A stretch of 11,679 nt of DNA from Oscillospiraceae bacterium (GTDB lineage Bacteria; Bacillota; Clostridia; Oscillospirales; Oscillospiraceae): contig JAFNXT010000067.1 in NCBI GenBank assembly GCA_017378975.1, positions 1-11,679 on the forward strand, written 5' to 3'. The notes under the pieces are model-generated. The model was not told the DNA's origin. It did no database searches and worked only from the letters and a program-made list of their open reading frames with translations. Of this stretch, positions 1-6,865 are shown one piece after another. The first letter of the stretch is position 1. Each line of letters opens with the position of its first letter. The position numbers were made by a program, and so were the translations under genes.

Positions 1-7
1 GCACAAT

Positions 8-28
8 GTGTAAACTATGTTACTACAC
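8..28. promoter_or_regulatory. Weak GTGTA...TACAC dyad at the window edge
   Basis: GTGTA (8-12) and TACAC (24-28) form a 5-bp inverted repeat with an 11-bp spacer in locally AT-rich DNA. Dyads of this general look occur as operators of GntR-family (YtrA-type) repressors in Firmicutes. With only five paired bases and no visible gene on the left side this is a weak candidate and may be chance. Confidence 0.15.
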
Positions 29-50
29 TATACATCACTGACCCTCCCTT

Positions 51-70
51 CACGGTCCGTCAGGACCGTG
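51..70. repeat. Perfect inverted repeat, 8-bp arms
   Basis: CACGGTCC (51-58) and GGACCGTG (63-70) are perfect inverted arms around a 4-base loop. The sequence CACGGTCCG recurs at 250-258 as a direct repeat. No T-tract follows, so a factor-independent terminator is unlikely on sequence alone. It could end a gene lying left of the window or belong to the repeat-rich intergenic DNA here. Confidence 0.6.
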
Positions 71-90
71 CAAGTGGTGCTTCGTCGCTT

Positions 91-113
91 TCCGGGATCC
101 CATGGATCCCGGA
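91..113. repeat. Perfect inverted repeat, 10-bp arms
   Basis: TCCGGGATCC (91-100) and GGATCCCGGA (104-113) pair perfectly around a 3-base loop (CAT). This is a strong GC-rich cruciform or RNA hairpin without a flanking T-tract. It lies directly before the first copy of the CCGTAGGG hairpin repeat. Confidence 0.65.
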
Positions 114-114
114 C

Positions 115-142
115 GGGCGGGTCAGGAGACCTGCCCCTACGG
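115..142 (-). repeat. CCGTAGGG-headed hairpin repeat, copy A
   Basis: Read on the minus strand this begins CCGTAGGGGC and folds into a stem: GGGCGGGTC (115-123) pairs with GACCTGCCC (128-136) around AGGA, nine pairs including one G-T. It shares the CCGTAGGG head with copies at 160-190, 199-229 and 11481-11511, while the stem sequence differs. This is the behaviour of a dispersed non-coding hairpin element. Confidence 0.55.
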
Positions 143-159
143 TCATCCTGCACGTCCCC

Positions 160-190
160 CCGTAGGGCGGCACGGCGTCATCCGTGCCGG
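160..190 (+). repeat. CCGTAGGG-headed hairpin repeat, copy B
   Basis: It starts CCGTAGGGCGG at 160-170 and continues into a perfect stem, GGCACGG (169-175) with CCGTGCC (182-188), loop CGTCAT. The head CCGTAGGGCGG is also the exact reverse complement of 219-229, so copies B and C together form a long inverted repeat spanning 160-229. Confidence 0.6.
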
Positions 191-198
191 AGGGATCC

Positions 199-229
199 TG
201 AGCGGCGAGGGCGAGCCCCCGCCCTACGG
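199..229 (-). repeat. CCGTAGGG-headed hairpin repeat, copy C
   Basis: On the minus strand it starts CCGTAGGGCGGGGGCTCGCC. Bases 199-228 match 11482-11511 (plus strand) at 27 of 30 positions, so the two are copies of one element in opposite orientation at the two ends of the window. Confidence 0.65.
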
Positions 230-279
230 TCACATTAGTCACATCCCGTCACGGTCCGGACGACTCATTCGCACCCTTC

Positions 280-308
280 TTGACTTTTCCCCAAAAATGG
301 GCTATGAT
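280..308 (+). promoter_or_regulatory. Sigma-A type promoter of the lipoprotein gene
   Basis: TTGACT (280-285) and TATGAT (303-308) are separated by exactly 17 bases, close to the consensus TTGACA-17-TATAAT. Transcription would start near 315, leaving a leader of about 20 bases that holds the AGGAGG site (321-326). The spacer carries a small CCC-AAAAAT-GGG dyad (290-301), a possible but weak operator. Confidence 0.75.
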
Positions 309-333
309 GCACACAAACAAAGGAGGCTTGACC

Positions 334-933
334 ATGTTCGAAATGAAGAAAACGATCGCCATCGCCCTGTCTGCCGCCGCTGTGTGCTGTTGCCTTGCCG
401 CCTGCGGACAGGAGGATCCCCAGCCCAGCCAGACCGCCGACACCACCCCCACCGTTCAGCCCACCGAAACCACATCCCCTGTGGAGACCACGCAGGCCAC
501 CGAGCCCACGCAGGGCACCACCAGAGTCCCTGTGGAATATCAGGGCCTCCACTTTTACCTTGATGATACCTACACCACCGGCGAAGCGGAAGGGAAATTC
601 ACCTTCCAAAACGTGAATATCCAGGGCGGTGTGGAGTTTGGGACACCTTCCAAGCTCACCGGCGGCTACGCCCAGACCTCTGCCGACTACGCCAAGTATC
701 TCCAGAAGGAACTCCAGGACGACCACGAGAAGATCTGGGTGGGTTCCTCCACCGGCATCGGCTACTATCTGGTGCTCCAGGACCCCGATCTGACCCGTGT
801 CCAGTGTCTTTACGTCAAGGACGACAAGGCATGGAACATCTGGGCCGAGAGCGCTGACGATGCCCTCACCGATGAGCTGATCCGCATCTGTGGCAAATGC
901 GCCATCATCACCGACCAGAGCCCCAAAAACTAA
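334..933 (+). CDS. Secreted lipoprotein of unknown function
   Basis: A 199-residue protein with a lipoprotein signal peptide: basic start with KK at residues 5-6, hydrophobic stretch (about 7-22) and a lipobox LAAC with the modified cysteine at residue 24. A Thr/Pro/Glu-rich linker (about 25-65) follows, then a compact C-terminal domain (about 66-199) rich in aromatic and acidic residues. After export and lipidation it should sit on the outer face of the membrane. I do not recognise the C-terminal domain. The start at 334 is chosen because AGGAGG (321-326) lies 7 bases before it; an in-frame ATG at 280 falls inside the -35 box, and the ATG at 343 is too far from the site. It has its own promoter (280-308), ends at a hairpin shared with the convergent histidine kinase, and appears monocistronic. 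It might be a ligand or accessory for that kinase, but only its position suggests so. Confidence 0.85.
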   Translation: MFEMKKTIAIALSAAAVCCCLAACGQEDPQPSQTADTTPTVQPTETTSPVETTQATEPTQGTTRVPVEYQGLHFYLDDTYTTGEAEGKFTFQNVNIQGGVEFGTPSKLTGGYAQTSADYAKYLQKELQDDHEKIWVGSSTGIGYYLVLQDPDLTRVQCLYVKDDKAWNIWAESADDALTDELIRICGKCAIITDQSPKN

Positions 934-937
934 AAGC

Positions 938-979
938 ACACCTGTCATCGCTTCGTATGCGTATCGCGATGACAGGTGT
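938..979. terminator. Bidirectional intrinsic terminator
   Basis: ACACCTGTCATCGC (938-951) and GCGATGACAGGTGT (966-979) form a perfect 14-bp stem with a 14-base loop. On the plus strand it is followed by ATTTTTTTAA (980-989), a classic intrinsic terminator for the lipoprotein. On the minus strand a shorter T run (TTTT, 932-935 region) follows, so it can also end the histidine kinase transcript, whose stop codon lies at 986-988. Confidence 0.9.
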
Positions 980-985
980 ATTTTT

Positions 986-2863
986 TTAATTCTTCAGTGA
1001 AAAAATGAACTTCACACCTTCACTGGTGTTGTACGCCGTACAGCTTCCGCCGTGGAGTTCGATGATCGCTTTGACGATCGGCAGGCCCAGCCCGGTGCCT
1101 TTTGCCTTTTCCGATGCCTCGGAGCGGTAGTAGTTGTCCCAGATCTTCTCCAGCGCCTCCTCCGGAAGAGGGTCGCACTGGTTCTCGACGCTGAAGTGGA
1201 TCTTATCCTGATAATGATAGACATTGACCCGGATCTTCCCTTCAGGACGTGTATATTTGATCGCATTGCCGATCAGATTCCGGATCGCCTGCGCGATGCG
1301 GGCTTCGTCCGCCGTGATCTGAAGCTCCTCCATGGTCTGGGTCTCCAGCGTCAGGCCGCGGTCTTTGACCAGCGGATCGAAGACATCCAGGATCTGACGT
1401 GTCAACCCCGCCAGAGAGAACCGGTCCGACTGGAGCCGGACCCGTCCCGCCTCCAGTCGGCTGTGATCGAGCATCTCCAGTACCAACGCATCCATATGCT
1501 CTGTCTCCTCCAGGATCACGTCCAGATAATGGGCCTGTTTCTCCCGGGCGATCCCTTCGTCCAGCCCCTCGGCATAGCTGTGGATGATCGCCAGCGGGGT
1601 CTTCAGTTCATGAGAAATGCCGGAGATCATCTTCTTACGGCTTTCCTCCGCGTCCTTTGCGTAATTCAACGCGGTACGCAGCTGTGTGTTCTCCTTCTTC
1701 AGCTCCTGCACCTGTCGGGTGTAGACCTGCTGGAGTCGCCGGACCTCCTCCCACTGGGGCAGTGCAGGGTCGAACAGCGGAGTGAAGTCCTCCTCCCCCT
1801 TCCGGATCATCAACTGCATAGGCTTGACCAACTCACGGCGGATCCGACACCAGATCAACAGCAACGCCACCGCCAGAGGGATCAGCGTATAGATGTACAG
1901 CGGCCAGATCGAGGCCACCGTATAGGCCAGCGGGCGGCTGTGCATGCCGATCAACACCTGACTCTCCGGCTCCCCGTCCAGACCTCCGATGTCCACTCTG
2001 GAGATGTAGACAGGATCGAGCAAGCTGTCCTCGCCGGTGGGAGCATCACTCAGGAGCAGTGCCCCAAGGGTATCGTAGGTGATGCCGTCCACGGTCACAG
2101 GCTCTTCATAGGCCAGATGATATCTGATGCTGTGCGGATACAGCGTCACCAGCGACTGCCCCTCCGGTGCAGTCCCCACGGTGGTGACCCAATTGCCATT
2201 CACCGGAGGCTTGTCCCGATCATAGGACCAATGATCCGGATAGTCTACCACCGACACCAAATGGAACATCGCCCCTTCGAAGTAGCCGGTCCAGCCATCG
2301 ATCTGATGATCGCTGCCCATCAGGGTGTCATTTGACCGGAACCTGTCATCCAGTTGTGTCTTGAACTCTCTGCCGAAGGCCGTCTCGTCCAGATCGATGA
2401 CGGCGTATCCGCCGGTACGCGCCTCCCCCGGTGCCGGCACCAAGGTGCTCCAGTAGAAATAGAAATACAGGTAGTTCCCGTCTTCCAGGATCACCGGACC
2501 GGGATACGGATCCGGACTGCCCTCGTGCCAGTCCTCCGCACAGTCCCGCAGGACCATGGAATGACCCATATAGTCCCCGCCCCACGCATCGGTCAGAGCG
2601 ATGGGAGGATCATAATAAATGCTGTCCAGATGGTCGTAGTGCTCCAGGATATCGAAAACAGCATCATCAAAGGAACTTCTCTCATATTCCGGCAGCTTCA
2701 TCACAGCCATCTGGAACTCGGCCCGGAACTGATCCCGGGTCGCACAGGCCCCCAACCATGTGATCGTCCCCATGGCCATCAACCACAGGACCATCGTCAG
2801 AGCGGTGATCCGCCACATCAACGCACCGGCCACACCGATCCGCTTTTTATCCTTCTTTGCCAT
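986..2863 (-). CDS. Membrane sensor histidine kinase (orphan)
   Basis: A 625-residue two-component sensor kinase. Order: short basic N-terminus, TM1 (about 20-40), a large extracytoplasmic region of about 275 residues, TM2 (about 317-338), a linker with a coiled-coil-like stretch (about 370-410), then the transmitter. The H-box SHELKTP carries the phospho-accepting His418. The N-box RNLIGNA (528-534) and glycine box GTGLGLPI (589-596) are intact, so ATP binding and autophosphorylation are expected. The G1 region reads VENQCDPLPEE, VanS-like, but with Cys563 where VanS-type kinases usually have Gly. The start at 2863 is preferred over in-frame ATGs at 2887 and 2893 because GAGGG lies 7 bases upstream of it. 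There is no response regulator next to it: upstream is the end of the kinase operon and downstream a convergent lipoprotein. I recognise no sensor fold in the external region. I saw no convincing promoter in 2864-3000. Confidence 0.93.
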   Translation of the reverse strand: MAKKDKKRIGVAGALMWRITALTMVLWLMAMGTITWLGACATRDQFRAEFQMAVMKLPEYERSSFDDAVFDILEHYDHLDSIYYDPPIALTDAWGGDYMGHSMVLRDCAEDWHEGSPDPYPGPVILEDGNYLYFYFYWSTLVPAPGEARTGGYAVIDLDETAFGREFKTQLDDRFRSNDTLMGSDHQIDGWTGYFEGAMFHLVSVVDYPDHWSYDRDKPPVNGNWVTTVGTAPEGQSLVTLYPHSIRYHLAYEEPVTVDGITYDTLGALLLSDAPTGEDSLLDPVYISRVDIGGLDGEPESQVLIGMHSRPLAYTVASIWPLYIYTLIPLAVALLLIWCRIRRELVKPMQLMIRKGEEDFTPLFDPALPQWEEVRRLQQVYTRQVQELKKENTQLRTALNYAKDAEESRKKMISGISHELKTPLAIIHSYAEGLDEGIAREKQAHYLDVILEETEHMDALVLEMLDHSRLEAGRVRLQSDRFSLAGLTRQILDVFDPLVKDRGLTLETQTMEELQITADEARIAQAIRNLIGNAIKYTRPEGKIRVNVYHYQDKIHFSVENQCDPLPEEALEKIWDNYYRSEASEKAKGTGLGLPIVKAIIELHGGSCTAYNTSEGVKFIFSLKN

Positions 2864-3000
2864 AGCACATCCCTCGCTTTCTGTCATAAGCATATACTGG
2901 CGATATGTATTCTTTGTGTCATTTTCCTGTTTCCCTTCATAGATACAGCATCGCTTACAAACAGACCTTTGTGGCGAAGAAGTATATCATACCGACCAAC

Positions 3001-3033
3001 AAGGGCGCATTGCATCGATCGCAACGCGCCCTT
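3001..3033 (-). terminator. Hairpin at the end of the polysaccharide operon
   Basis: AAGGGCGCATTGC (3001-3013) and GCAACGCGCCCTT (3021-3033) make a 13-bp stem (one A-C mismatch in plus-strand terms, a G-U pair in the minus-strand RNA) with a 7-base loop. It begins a few bases after the TGA stop of the last BY-kinase gene (3038-3040). The following minus-strand sequence is GTTGGTCGG, without a clear T-tract, so it may end transcription weakly or mainly protect the 3' end of the mRNA. Confidence 0.6.
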
Positions 3034-3037
3034 GGGT

Positions 3038-4516
3038 TCATTCTTCGTCTTCTGTTTTCTTCTGGGCGTACTTGCTGTAGCCGTAGCCATACTTACTGCC
3101 ATAGCCGCTGTACTTACGGTAGCCGTAGTCGTAGCCGTAGCCATAAGTGGAGCGGTAGCCGTAGCCGTACTGCCGATGGAACTGAGGCACACCGTTGAAC
3201 ACACAGCCGGACAGCTTCACGTCCTTCTGGTGCAGGGTGGTGACAGCGTTGATCACCTGAGAGCGCTTGGCGTAGTCCTGCCGGACCACATACAGCACGC
3301 AATCGGCGTAACGGCACAGAGCCGTGGCATCGGAGACCACCTCACTGGGGGGCGTATCGATCACCACATAATCATAGTTCTGCGCCAGAGTCTCGATGAT
3401 CTTCCTCATGGCACGATGCTCGATGGTGTAGTGCCGCGTGTCGGTGCTGTGACCGGAGATATAGTCCAGCGTGCTGTTCTTGTCAGTCCGGACGCAATCC
3501 ATGATGGAGATCTCCGGATCCTTCAGACAGTCCAGCAGGCAATGGCCCACTGCCATCTCGCCCAGCATCCGGGCGATGCTCTGGCTTCTCAGGTCAGCGT
3601 CCAGCACCACCACCTTGTGACCGTCCCGGACCAGAGCCCGGGCCAGATTCAGTGCCACGGTGGTCTTGCCTTCACCGGCGATCGTGCTGGTGACCAGCAC
3701 CGTCTTCTTATCCGGCTCCTCCAGAAGCTTTTTCACCTTCAGACGCAGACCACGGAGGGACTCCGCCATATTCGGATCGGAACCGGCAGAGACCATCACG
3801 GGATGGGTCTTCCGGCGCTTCTTCAGGGTGACTCTGGGAAGGGCCACCAGGATCGGCAGATTGATCGCGGACTTCAGCTCATCCGCCGTCTGGATCGTAC
3901 GGGTCAGCAGACCGCAGGCGAAGATGAAGGCAAAACCAAGCGCCGCACCCAGGATCGCGCCCTTGGCGGCAGAGCTCCAGCCGCTGAAGCTGTTGTAGGG
4001 AGTGGTAGGCAACGCAGGAGACTGGATGATCTTCACCTGCGGGATGTCCACGATGTAGATCGCCACCTGAGGATAGCACTCGATCACGGCATTGATGTAA
4101 TCGTAAGCATCCTGAGGCACCGCACTGCGGGCGGTGAGCACCAGCATATTGGTATCCACCACGGCGTAGGCCGAAGCGTAGCCGTTGATATAGCCCTTCT
4201 CCAGCTGTTCCACCACCAGATCGTTCATCATCTGGGTAGACAGGATCCTGGGGAAGGCCGCCGCCAGTTCCTGAGCGGCGTACTGGTCATAATAAGCGGC
4301 GGTACCGAAGATATCCTCCGCCTCATACGCCGATTCCACGGTAAAGATCGCCTTGGTCTCATACATCGGTACGAAGCTTGTCCTTGCACGCACATAGGAG
4401 TAGGCACCCAACAGCACCGCCAGAACCAGCACCAGAGGCCAGAACTGGAAGAAGGCGTTCTTGACGCGGATCATGATATTGATCAGCTTGATCGGTTCCT
4501 GTACTTTCGGTTCCAT
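3038..4516 (-). CDS. Wzz-BY-kinase fusion 2, hyper-tyrosine tail
   Basis: A 492-residue bacterial tyrosine kinase (BY-kinase) fused to its polysaccharide co-polymerase membrane adaptor. Residues 1-200 are the Wzz/CpsC-like part: TM1 about 25-42, an external loop, a proline motif (about 167-173) and TM2 about 185-204. The kinase part has the EX2RX2R oligomerisation motif (Glu252, Arg255, Arg258), Walker A with GEGKTT (281-286), Walker A' VVVLDADLR (302-310) and Walker B YVVIDTPP (383-390). Walker A' lacks the usual Lys-Pro after DLR. The tail (450-483) holds 14 tyrosines, mostly as Tyr-Gly, the expected autophosphorylation cluster, and the protein ends in acidic TEDEE. The start at 4516 follows the upstream stop by only 3 bases, with an AGGAAGGAG-like site inside the upstream gene, so translation is probably coupled. 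Firmicutes often split this protein into CpsC and CpsD; here it is one chain, as in Wzc. Expected role: control of capsule or exopolysaccharide chain length and export at the inner membrane face. Confidence 0.93.
   Translation of the reverse strand: MEPKVQEPIKLINIMIRVKNAFFQFWPLVLVLAVLLGAYSYVRARTSFVPMYETKAIFTVESAYEAEDIFGTAAYYDQYAAQELAAAFPRILSTQMMNDLVVEQLEKGYINGYASAYAVVDTNMLVLTARSAVPQDAYDYINAVIECYPQVAIYIVDIPQVKIIQSPALPTTPYNSFSGWSSAAKGAILGAALGFAFIFACGLLTRTIQTADELKSAINLPILVALPRVTLKKRRKTHPVMVSAGSDPNMAESLRGLRLKVKKLLEEPDKKTVLVTSTIAGEGKTTVALNLARALVRDGHKVVVLDADLRSQSIARMLGEMAVGHCLLDCLKDPEISIMDCVRTDKNSTLDYISGHSTDTRHYTIEHRAMRKIIETLAQNYDYVVIDTPPSEVVSDATALCRYADCVLYVVRQDYAKRSQVINAVTTLHQKDVKLSGCVFNGVPQFHRQYGYGYRSTYGYGYDYGYRKYSGYGSKYGYGYSKYAQKKTEDEE
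3068..3169 (-). repeat. Hexanucleotide Tyr-Gly codon repeat in kinase 2
   Basis: The tail of kinase fusion 2 is built from irregular copies of TACGGC (GTAGCC-type on the plus strand), interrupted by codons for Lys, Ser, Arg and Asp. Units of six keep the reading frame, so slippage or unequal recombination would add or remove tyrosines without breaking the protein. A shorter related stretch occurs in kinase fusion 1 at 4586-4645. Confidence 0.7.
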
Positions 4517-4519
4517 AGA

Positions 4520-6013
4520 TCACTTCTCCTTCCTTTTCTCAGTCTTGGTACCGGACTTATCCTTTTTCCCGGAGGAGTGGTCATGGTAGGAGTATTTACC
4601 GGCGTAGCCGTACTTGCCGCTGCCATACTTGGCGCCGTAGCCGTACTGACCGCGGAGGGACTCGATCATATCGTTGAGGATCACGCCCAGGAAGGCTGCG
4701 TGATACTGCCGCAGAGCATCGATGGCATCATTGACGTCACAGGCGGCGGTGTAATCCTGACGGACGATCAGCATGGAAGCATCCACCTTGTCCGCCAGCA
4801 CCTCCGCATCGGGGAACATGCCCATGGGAGGCGAGTCGATGATGACGAAGTCGAAGACCCGGAGCTGGCGGATCAGCTGATCCATGGTCTCACCGGAGAC
4901 CAGCTCTGTGGAGCGGCTGTCAGAGCCCTGAGGGAAGAGCATATACAGGCCCAGCTCCTCATGGCGGACCATGCACCCCAACAGATTCTCACGGGAGTAG
5001 GGACGGCCCAACATCCGGTTCAGGGGCATATCGGAGCTGTAAACGCCCTCGAAAAAGCGGTTCATGGCAGGCTTGCGCAGATCGCAGTCCACCAGCGCCA
5101 CATTGTGGCCCTTCAGCGCCAGAGAGGAAGCCACATTGGCCGCCACCGTGGACTTACCTTCGCTCTCACCGACACCGGTGATCAGGAAGACCTTCCGGCC
5201 ACGGGCCTGGGCCTCGTGCTCCAGCTGACTGCACACCGCGCTGATCTGCTCAGTGTAATTGAAGCTGGTGGTGGGAGCGAACACCTGGACCTGCCGGTTG
5301 GAGCGCTTGAGGATGGTCTTCAGGGTCCGGTTCTTCTGCTCGTGGCAGACGGAAGCCAGCACCGGAGCGTCCAGCAGATGCCGGGCACCGGTCCGGGTCT
5401 GGATGGTCTCGTTCTGGATCGACAGGTAACACAGCAGTACCGCCATCAGCACCGCGCCGGCGATCGCCGCGATCCGGCTGAACTGGTCTTCGTTCACCAT
5501 ATTGGAGGGGAAGGCAGAGACCGTCGGCGGCTGGAGGATGTTCATGACGTTACGCCCGGAGATGAAGCTGGCCAGCTCCGGGAAGACCTCCGTCAGCGCA
5601 TCCAGCGCCAGGAACGCCTGCTCCGGAGTGGGAGCCACCGCATCCACCTGGATGAAGTTGCTGTCACCGAGCTGAGAGGCGGTGATCGTACCGGCGAACT
5701 CCGTCAGACGGGGGTCATGCTTACGGATGCTCTCATTCATGAGATCCGTTTCCAGAAGGTCTGACATGACCGCCGCCACCTCACGGGTGGAGGTCAGACT
5801 GCCGGTGTTCAGGTAAGAGGTCGTCCGGGAGTTCACCGCGTAGGTCATGGTGGCCCGGTATTCCGGCACATACAACCAGTCCAGCACCAGCGTCGCCGCC
5901 AGAGAGAACACCAGCGCCGCCACCAGGATCGTCCAGCAGTTGCGGAGCATGGTACGGGCCAGACAATACGGAGAGATATGGGACCATTGCAGGGTCTTGG
6001 ATGTCTCGTTCAT
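4520..6013 (-). CDS. Wzz-BY-kinase fusion 1
   Basis: A 497-residue paralogue of the next gene with the same order. TM1 is about 27-44, followed by an external Wzz-like region, a proline-containing stretch (162-169) and TM2 (about 180-198). The cytoplasmic kinase domain has Walker A GVGESEGKST (280-289), a canonical Walker A' VDCDLRKP (308-315) and Walker B FVIIDSPP (389-396). The tail has seven tyrosines (457-476, Tyr-Gly and Lys-Tyr type) and then a basic end with eight Lys/Arg. At the position of the EX2RX2R oligomerisation motif it keeps Glu255 but has Ser258 and Cys261 instead of the arginines; the alignment to the paralogue is gap-free from there to Walker A. The start at 6013 has GGAGGG a few bases upstream and lies 13 bases after the Ig-like gene, so the two are co-transcribed. 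Expected role: tyrosine kinase and chain-length regulator of surface polysaccharide. The missing arginines suggest a partner role rather than a self-assembling ring; that is inference. Confidence 0.92.
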   Translation of the reverse strand: MNETSKTLQWSHISPYCLARTMLRNCWTILVAALVFSLAATLVLDWLYVPEYRATMTYAVNSRTTSYLNTGSLTSTREVAAVMSDLLETDLMNESIRKHDPRLTEFAGTITASQLGDSNFIQVDAVAPTPEQAFLALDALTEVFPELASFISGRNVMNILQPPTVSAFPSNMVNEDQFSRIAAIAGAVLMAVLLCYLSIQNETIQTRTGARHLLDAPVLASVCHEQKNRTLKTILKRSNRQVQVFAPTTSFNYTEQISAVCSQLEHEAQARGRKVFLITGVGESEGKSTVAANVASSLALKGHNVALVDCDLRKPAMNRFFEGVYSSDMPLNRMLGRPYSRENLLGCMVRHEELGLYMLFPQGSDSRSTELVSGETMDQLIRQLRVFDFVIIDSPPMGMFPDAEVLADKVDASMLIVRQDYTAACDVNDAIDALRQYHAAFLGVILNDMIESLRGQYGYGAKYGSGKYGYAGKYSYHDHSSGKKDKSGTKTEKRKEK

Positions 6014-6026
6014 TCCCGTCCCTCCT

Positions 6027-6845
6027 TTACAGCACCACGACAGTCAGGATGGCCTTCCCGATGCTGCCGTTATCATGATAGGAGTAGGTCACCCGATAGG
6101 TCCCCACCTGAGAGGTATCCACCTCGCCCTCGATCTTCACAGCTTCCATATCGGCCTGCTCGCCGTTGGCCAGCCGGACCGTGGAAAGATAGGACAGGGG
6201 GTCGAAACTGGTCTCCTTCTCGGCGTAGAGCAGATACTCCTTCAGCTCCACCGTGGGGCGGCCGGAATCGGCCCCCAGCTTCTGCACGGGCAGTTTGAGC
6301 CAGGCCGTATCACCCATGGTGTTGGTGACCTGCAGAGTGATGTCGAAGACCTCAGGGTCCTCGGTAGCTGCCAGCGTGGACACACGGATCTGCTGGCTGA
6401 TATCACCGTCCACCACATCCTGGGCCGTGACCCGGTCCAGCACGGACACCTCGGCGGTGTTGGGATACACCAGAGGCAGTCGGGGATCGACGGAGAAGGT
6501 GGGCTTGCGATAGTCATAGTAACGGATCCGCCGGACATAGGAGGCCATGTTATCATCGCTGTCGAAAACGAGATAAGTGACCTTGGCGGTATCATTGGAG
6601 ATCAGCTTGGAGACGCTGGCCACCATCACCTGAGCGGTCAAATCGCCGTCCTGCGGGTCGTGCGCAGTGATCCCCTGGAGCAGTTCCGACTCCATGGCGG
6701 TAGCGGAGATCTCCAGCGTCACCTCGTCACAGCTGATGGTAGGACCGACCTTACGGTCAGAAGAGCCCTGATAGATCGCCGTAGCGATGTTGCCGGCCAG
6801 CAGTGCCACCAGCGCCAGAATCAGGAATTGTTTGATAGTTCTCAT
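6027..6845 (-). CDS. Membrane-anchored Ig-like (DUF5011-like) protein
   Basis: A 272-residue protein with one N-terminal hydrophobic segment (about 6-24), either a signal anchor or an uncleaved signal peptide, and an external region of beta-sandwich type. The motifs HDPQDGDLT (62-70) and AQDVVDGDIS (141-150), and the ending VDTSQVGTYRVTYSYHD (242-258), match the DGD-[IL] and pGtYxVtYxxxD pattern of DUF5011/bacterial Ig-like repeats. I infer three units of roughly 75 residues (about 34-112, 113-190, 196-272). There is no LPXTG sorting signal and no lipobox. It sits between the dehydratase (20-base gap) and BY-kinase fusion 1 (13-base gap), clearly in the operon. GGGAG lies 9 bases before the ATG. 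A likely job is an extracytoplasmic partner of the Wzz-like loops or a polysaccharide-binding factor, but no sequence feature proves this. Confidence 0.85.
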   Translation of the reverse strand: MRTIKQFLILALVALLAGNIATAIYQGSSDRKVGPTISCDEVTLEISATAMESELLQGITAHDPQDGDLTAQVMVASVSKLISNDTAKVTYLVFDSDDNMASYVRRIRYYDYRKPTFSVDPRLPLVYPNTAEVSVLDRVTAQDVVDGDISQQIRVSTLAATEDPEVFDITLQVTNTMGDTAWLKLPVQKLGADSGRPTVELKEYLLYAEKETSFDPLSYLSTVRLANGEQADMEAVKIEGEVDTSQVGTYRVTYSYHDNGSIGKAILTVVVL

Positions 6846-6865
6846 ATACGGTCACTCCCAGCGGA

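Noticed and set aside
115..229. CRISPR array
   Set aside because: The repeats are in mixed orientation, differ in their stems and have irregular spacing. There are no regular spacers and no cas genes.
1..279. Small open frames in the left flank
   Set aside because: They are Arg/Pro-rich, cover the hairpin repeats, and have no ribosome binding site or recognisable product.
280..333. Upstream ATG start for the lipoprotein
   Set aside because: It would begin within the -35 box of the best promoter and would put 18 polar residues before the signal peptide. The ATG at 334 has AGGAGG at 7 bases.
2354..5764. A very long open frame (over 1100 codons) on the plus strand
   Set aside because: It runs antisense through the histidine kinase and both BY-kinase genes, spans their boundaries, has a His/Asp/Gly/Arg-rich composition without domains, and lacks a ribosome binding site. 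It is a shadow created by high GC and biased third positions.
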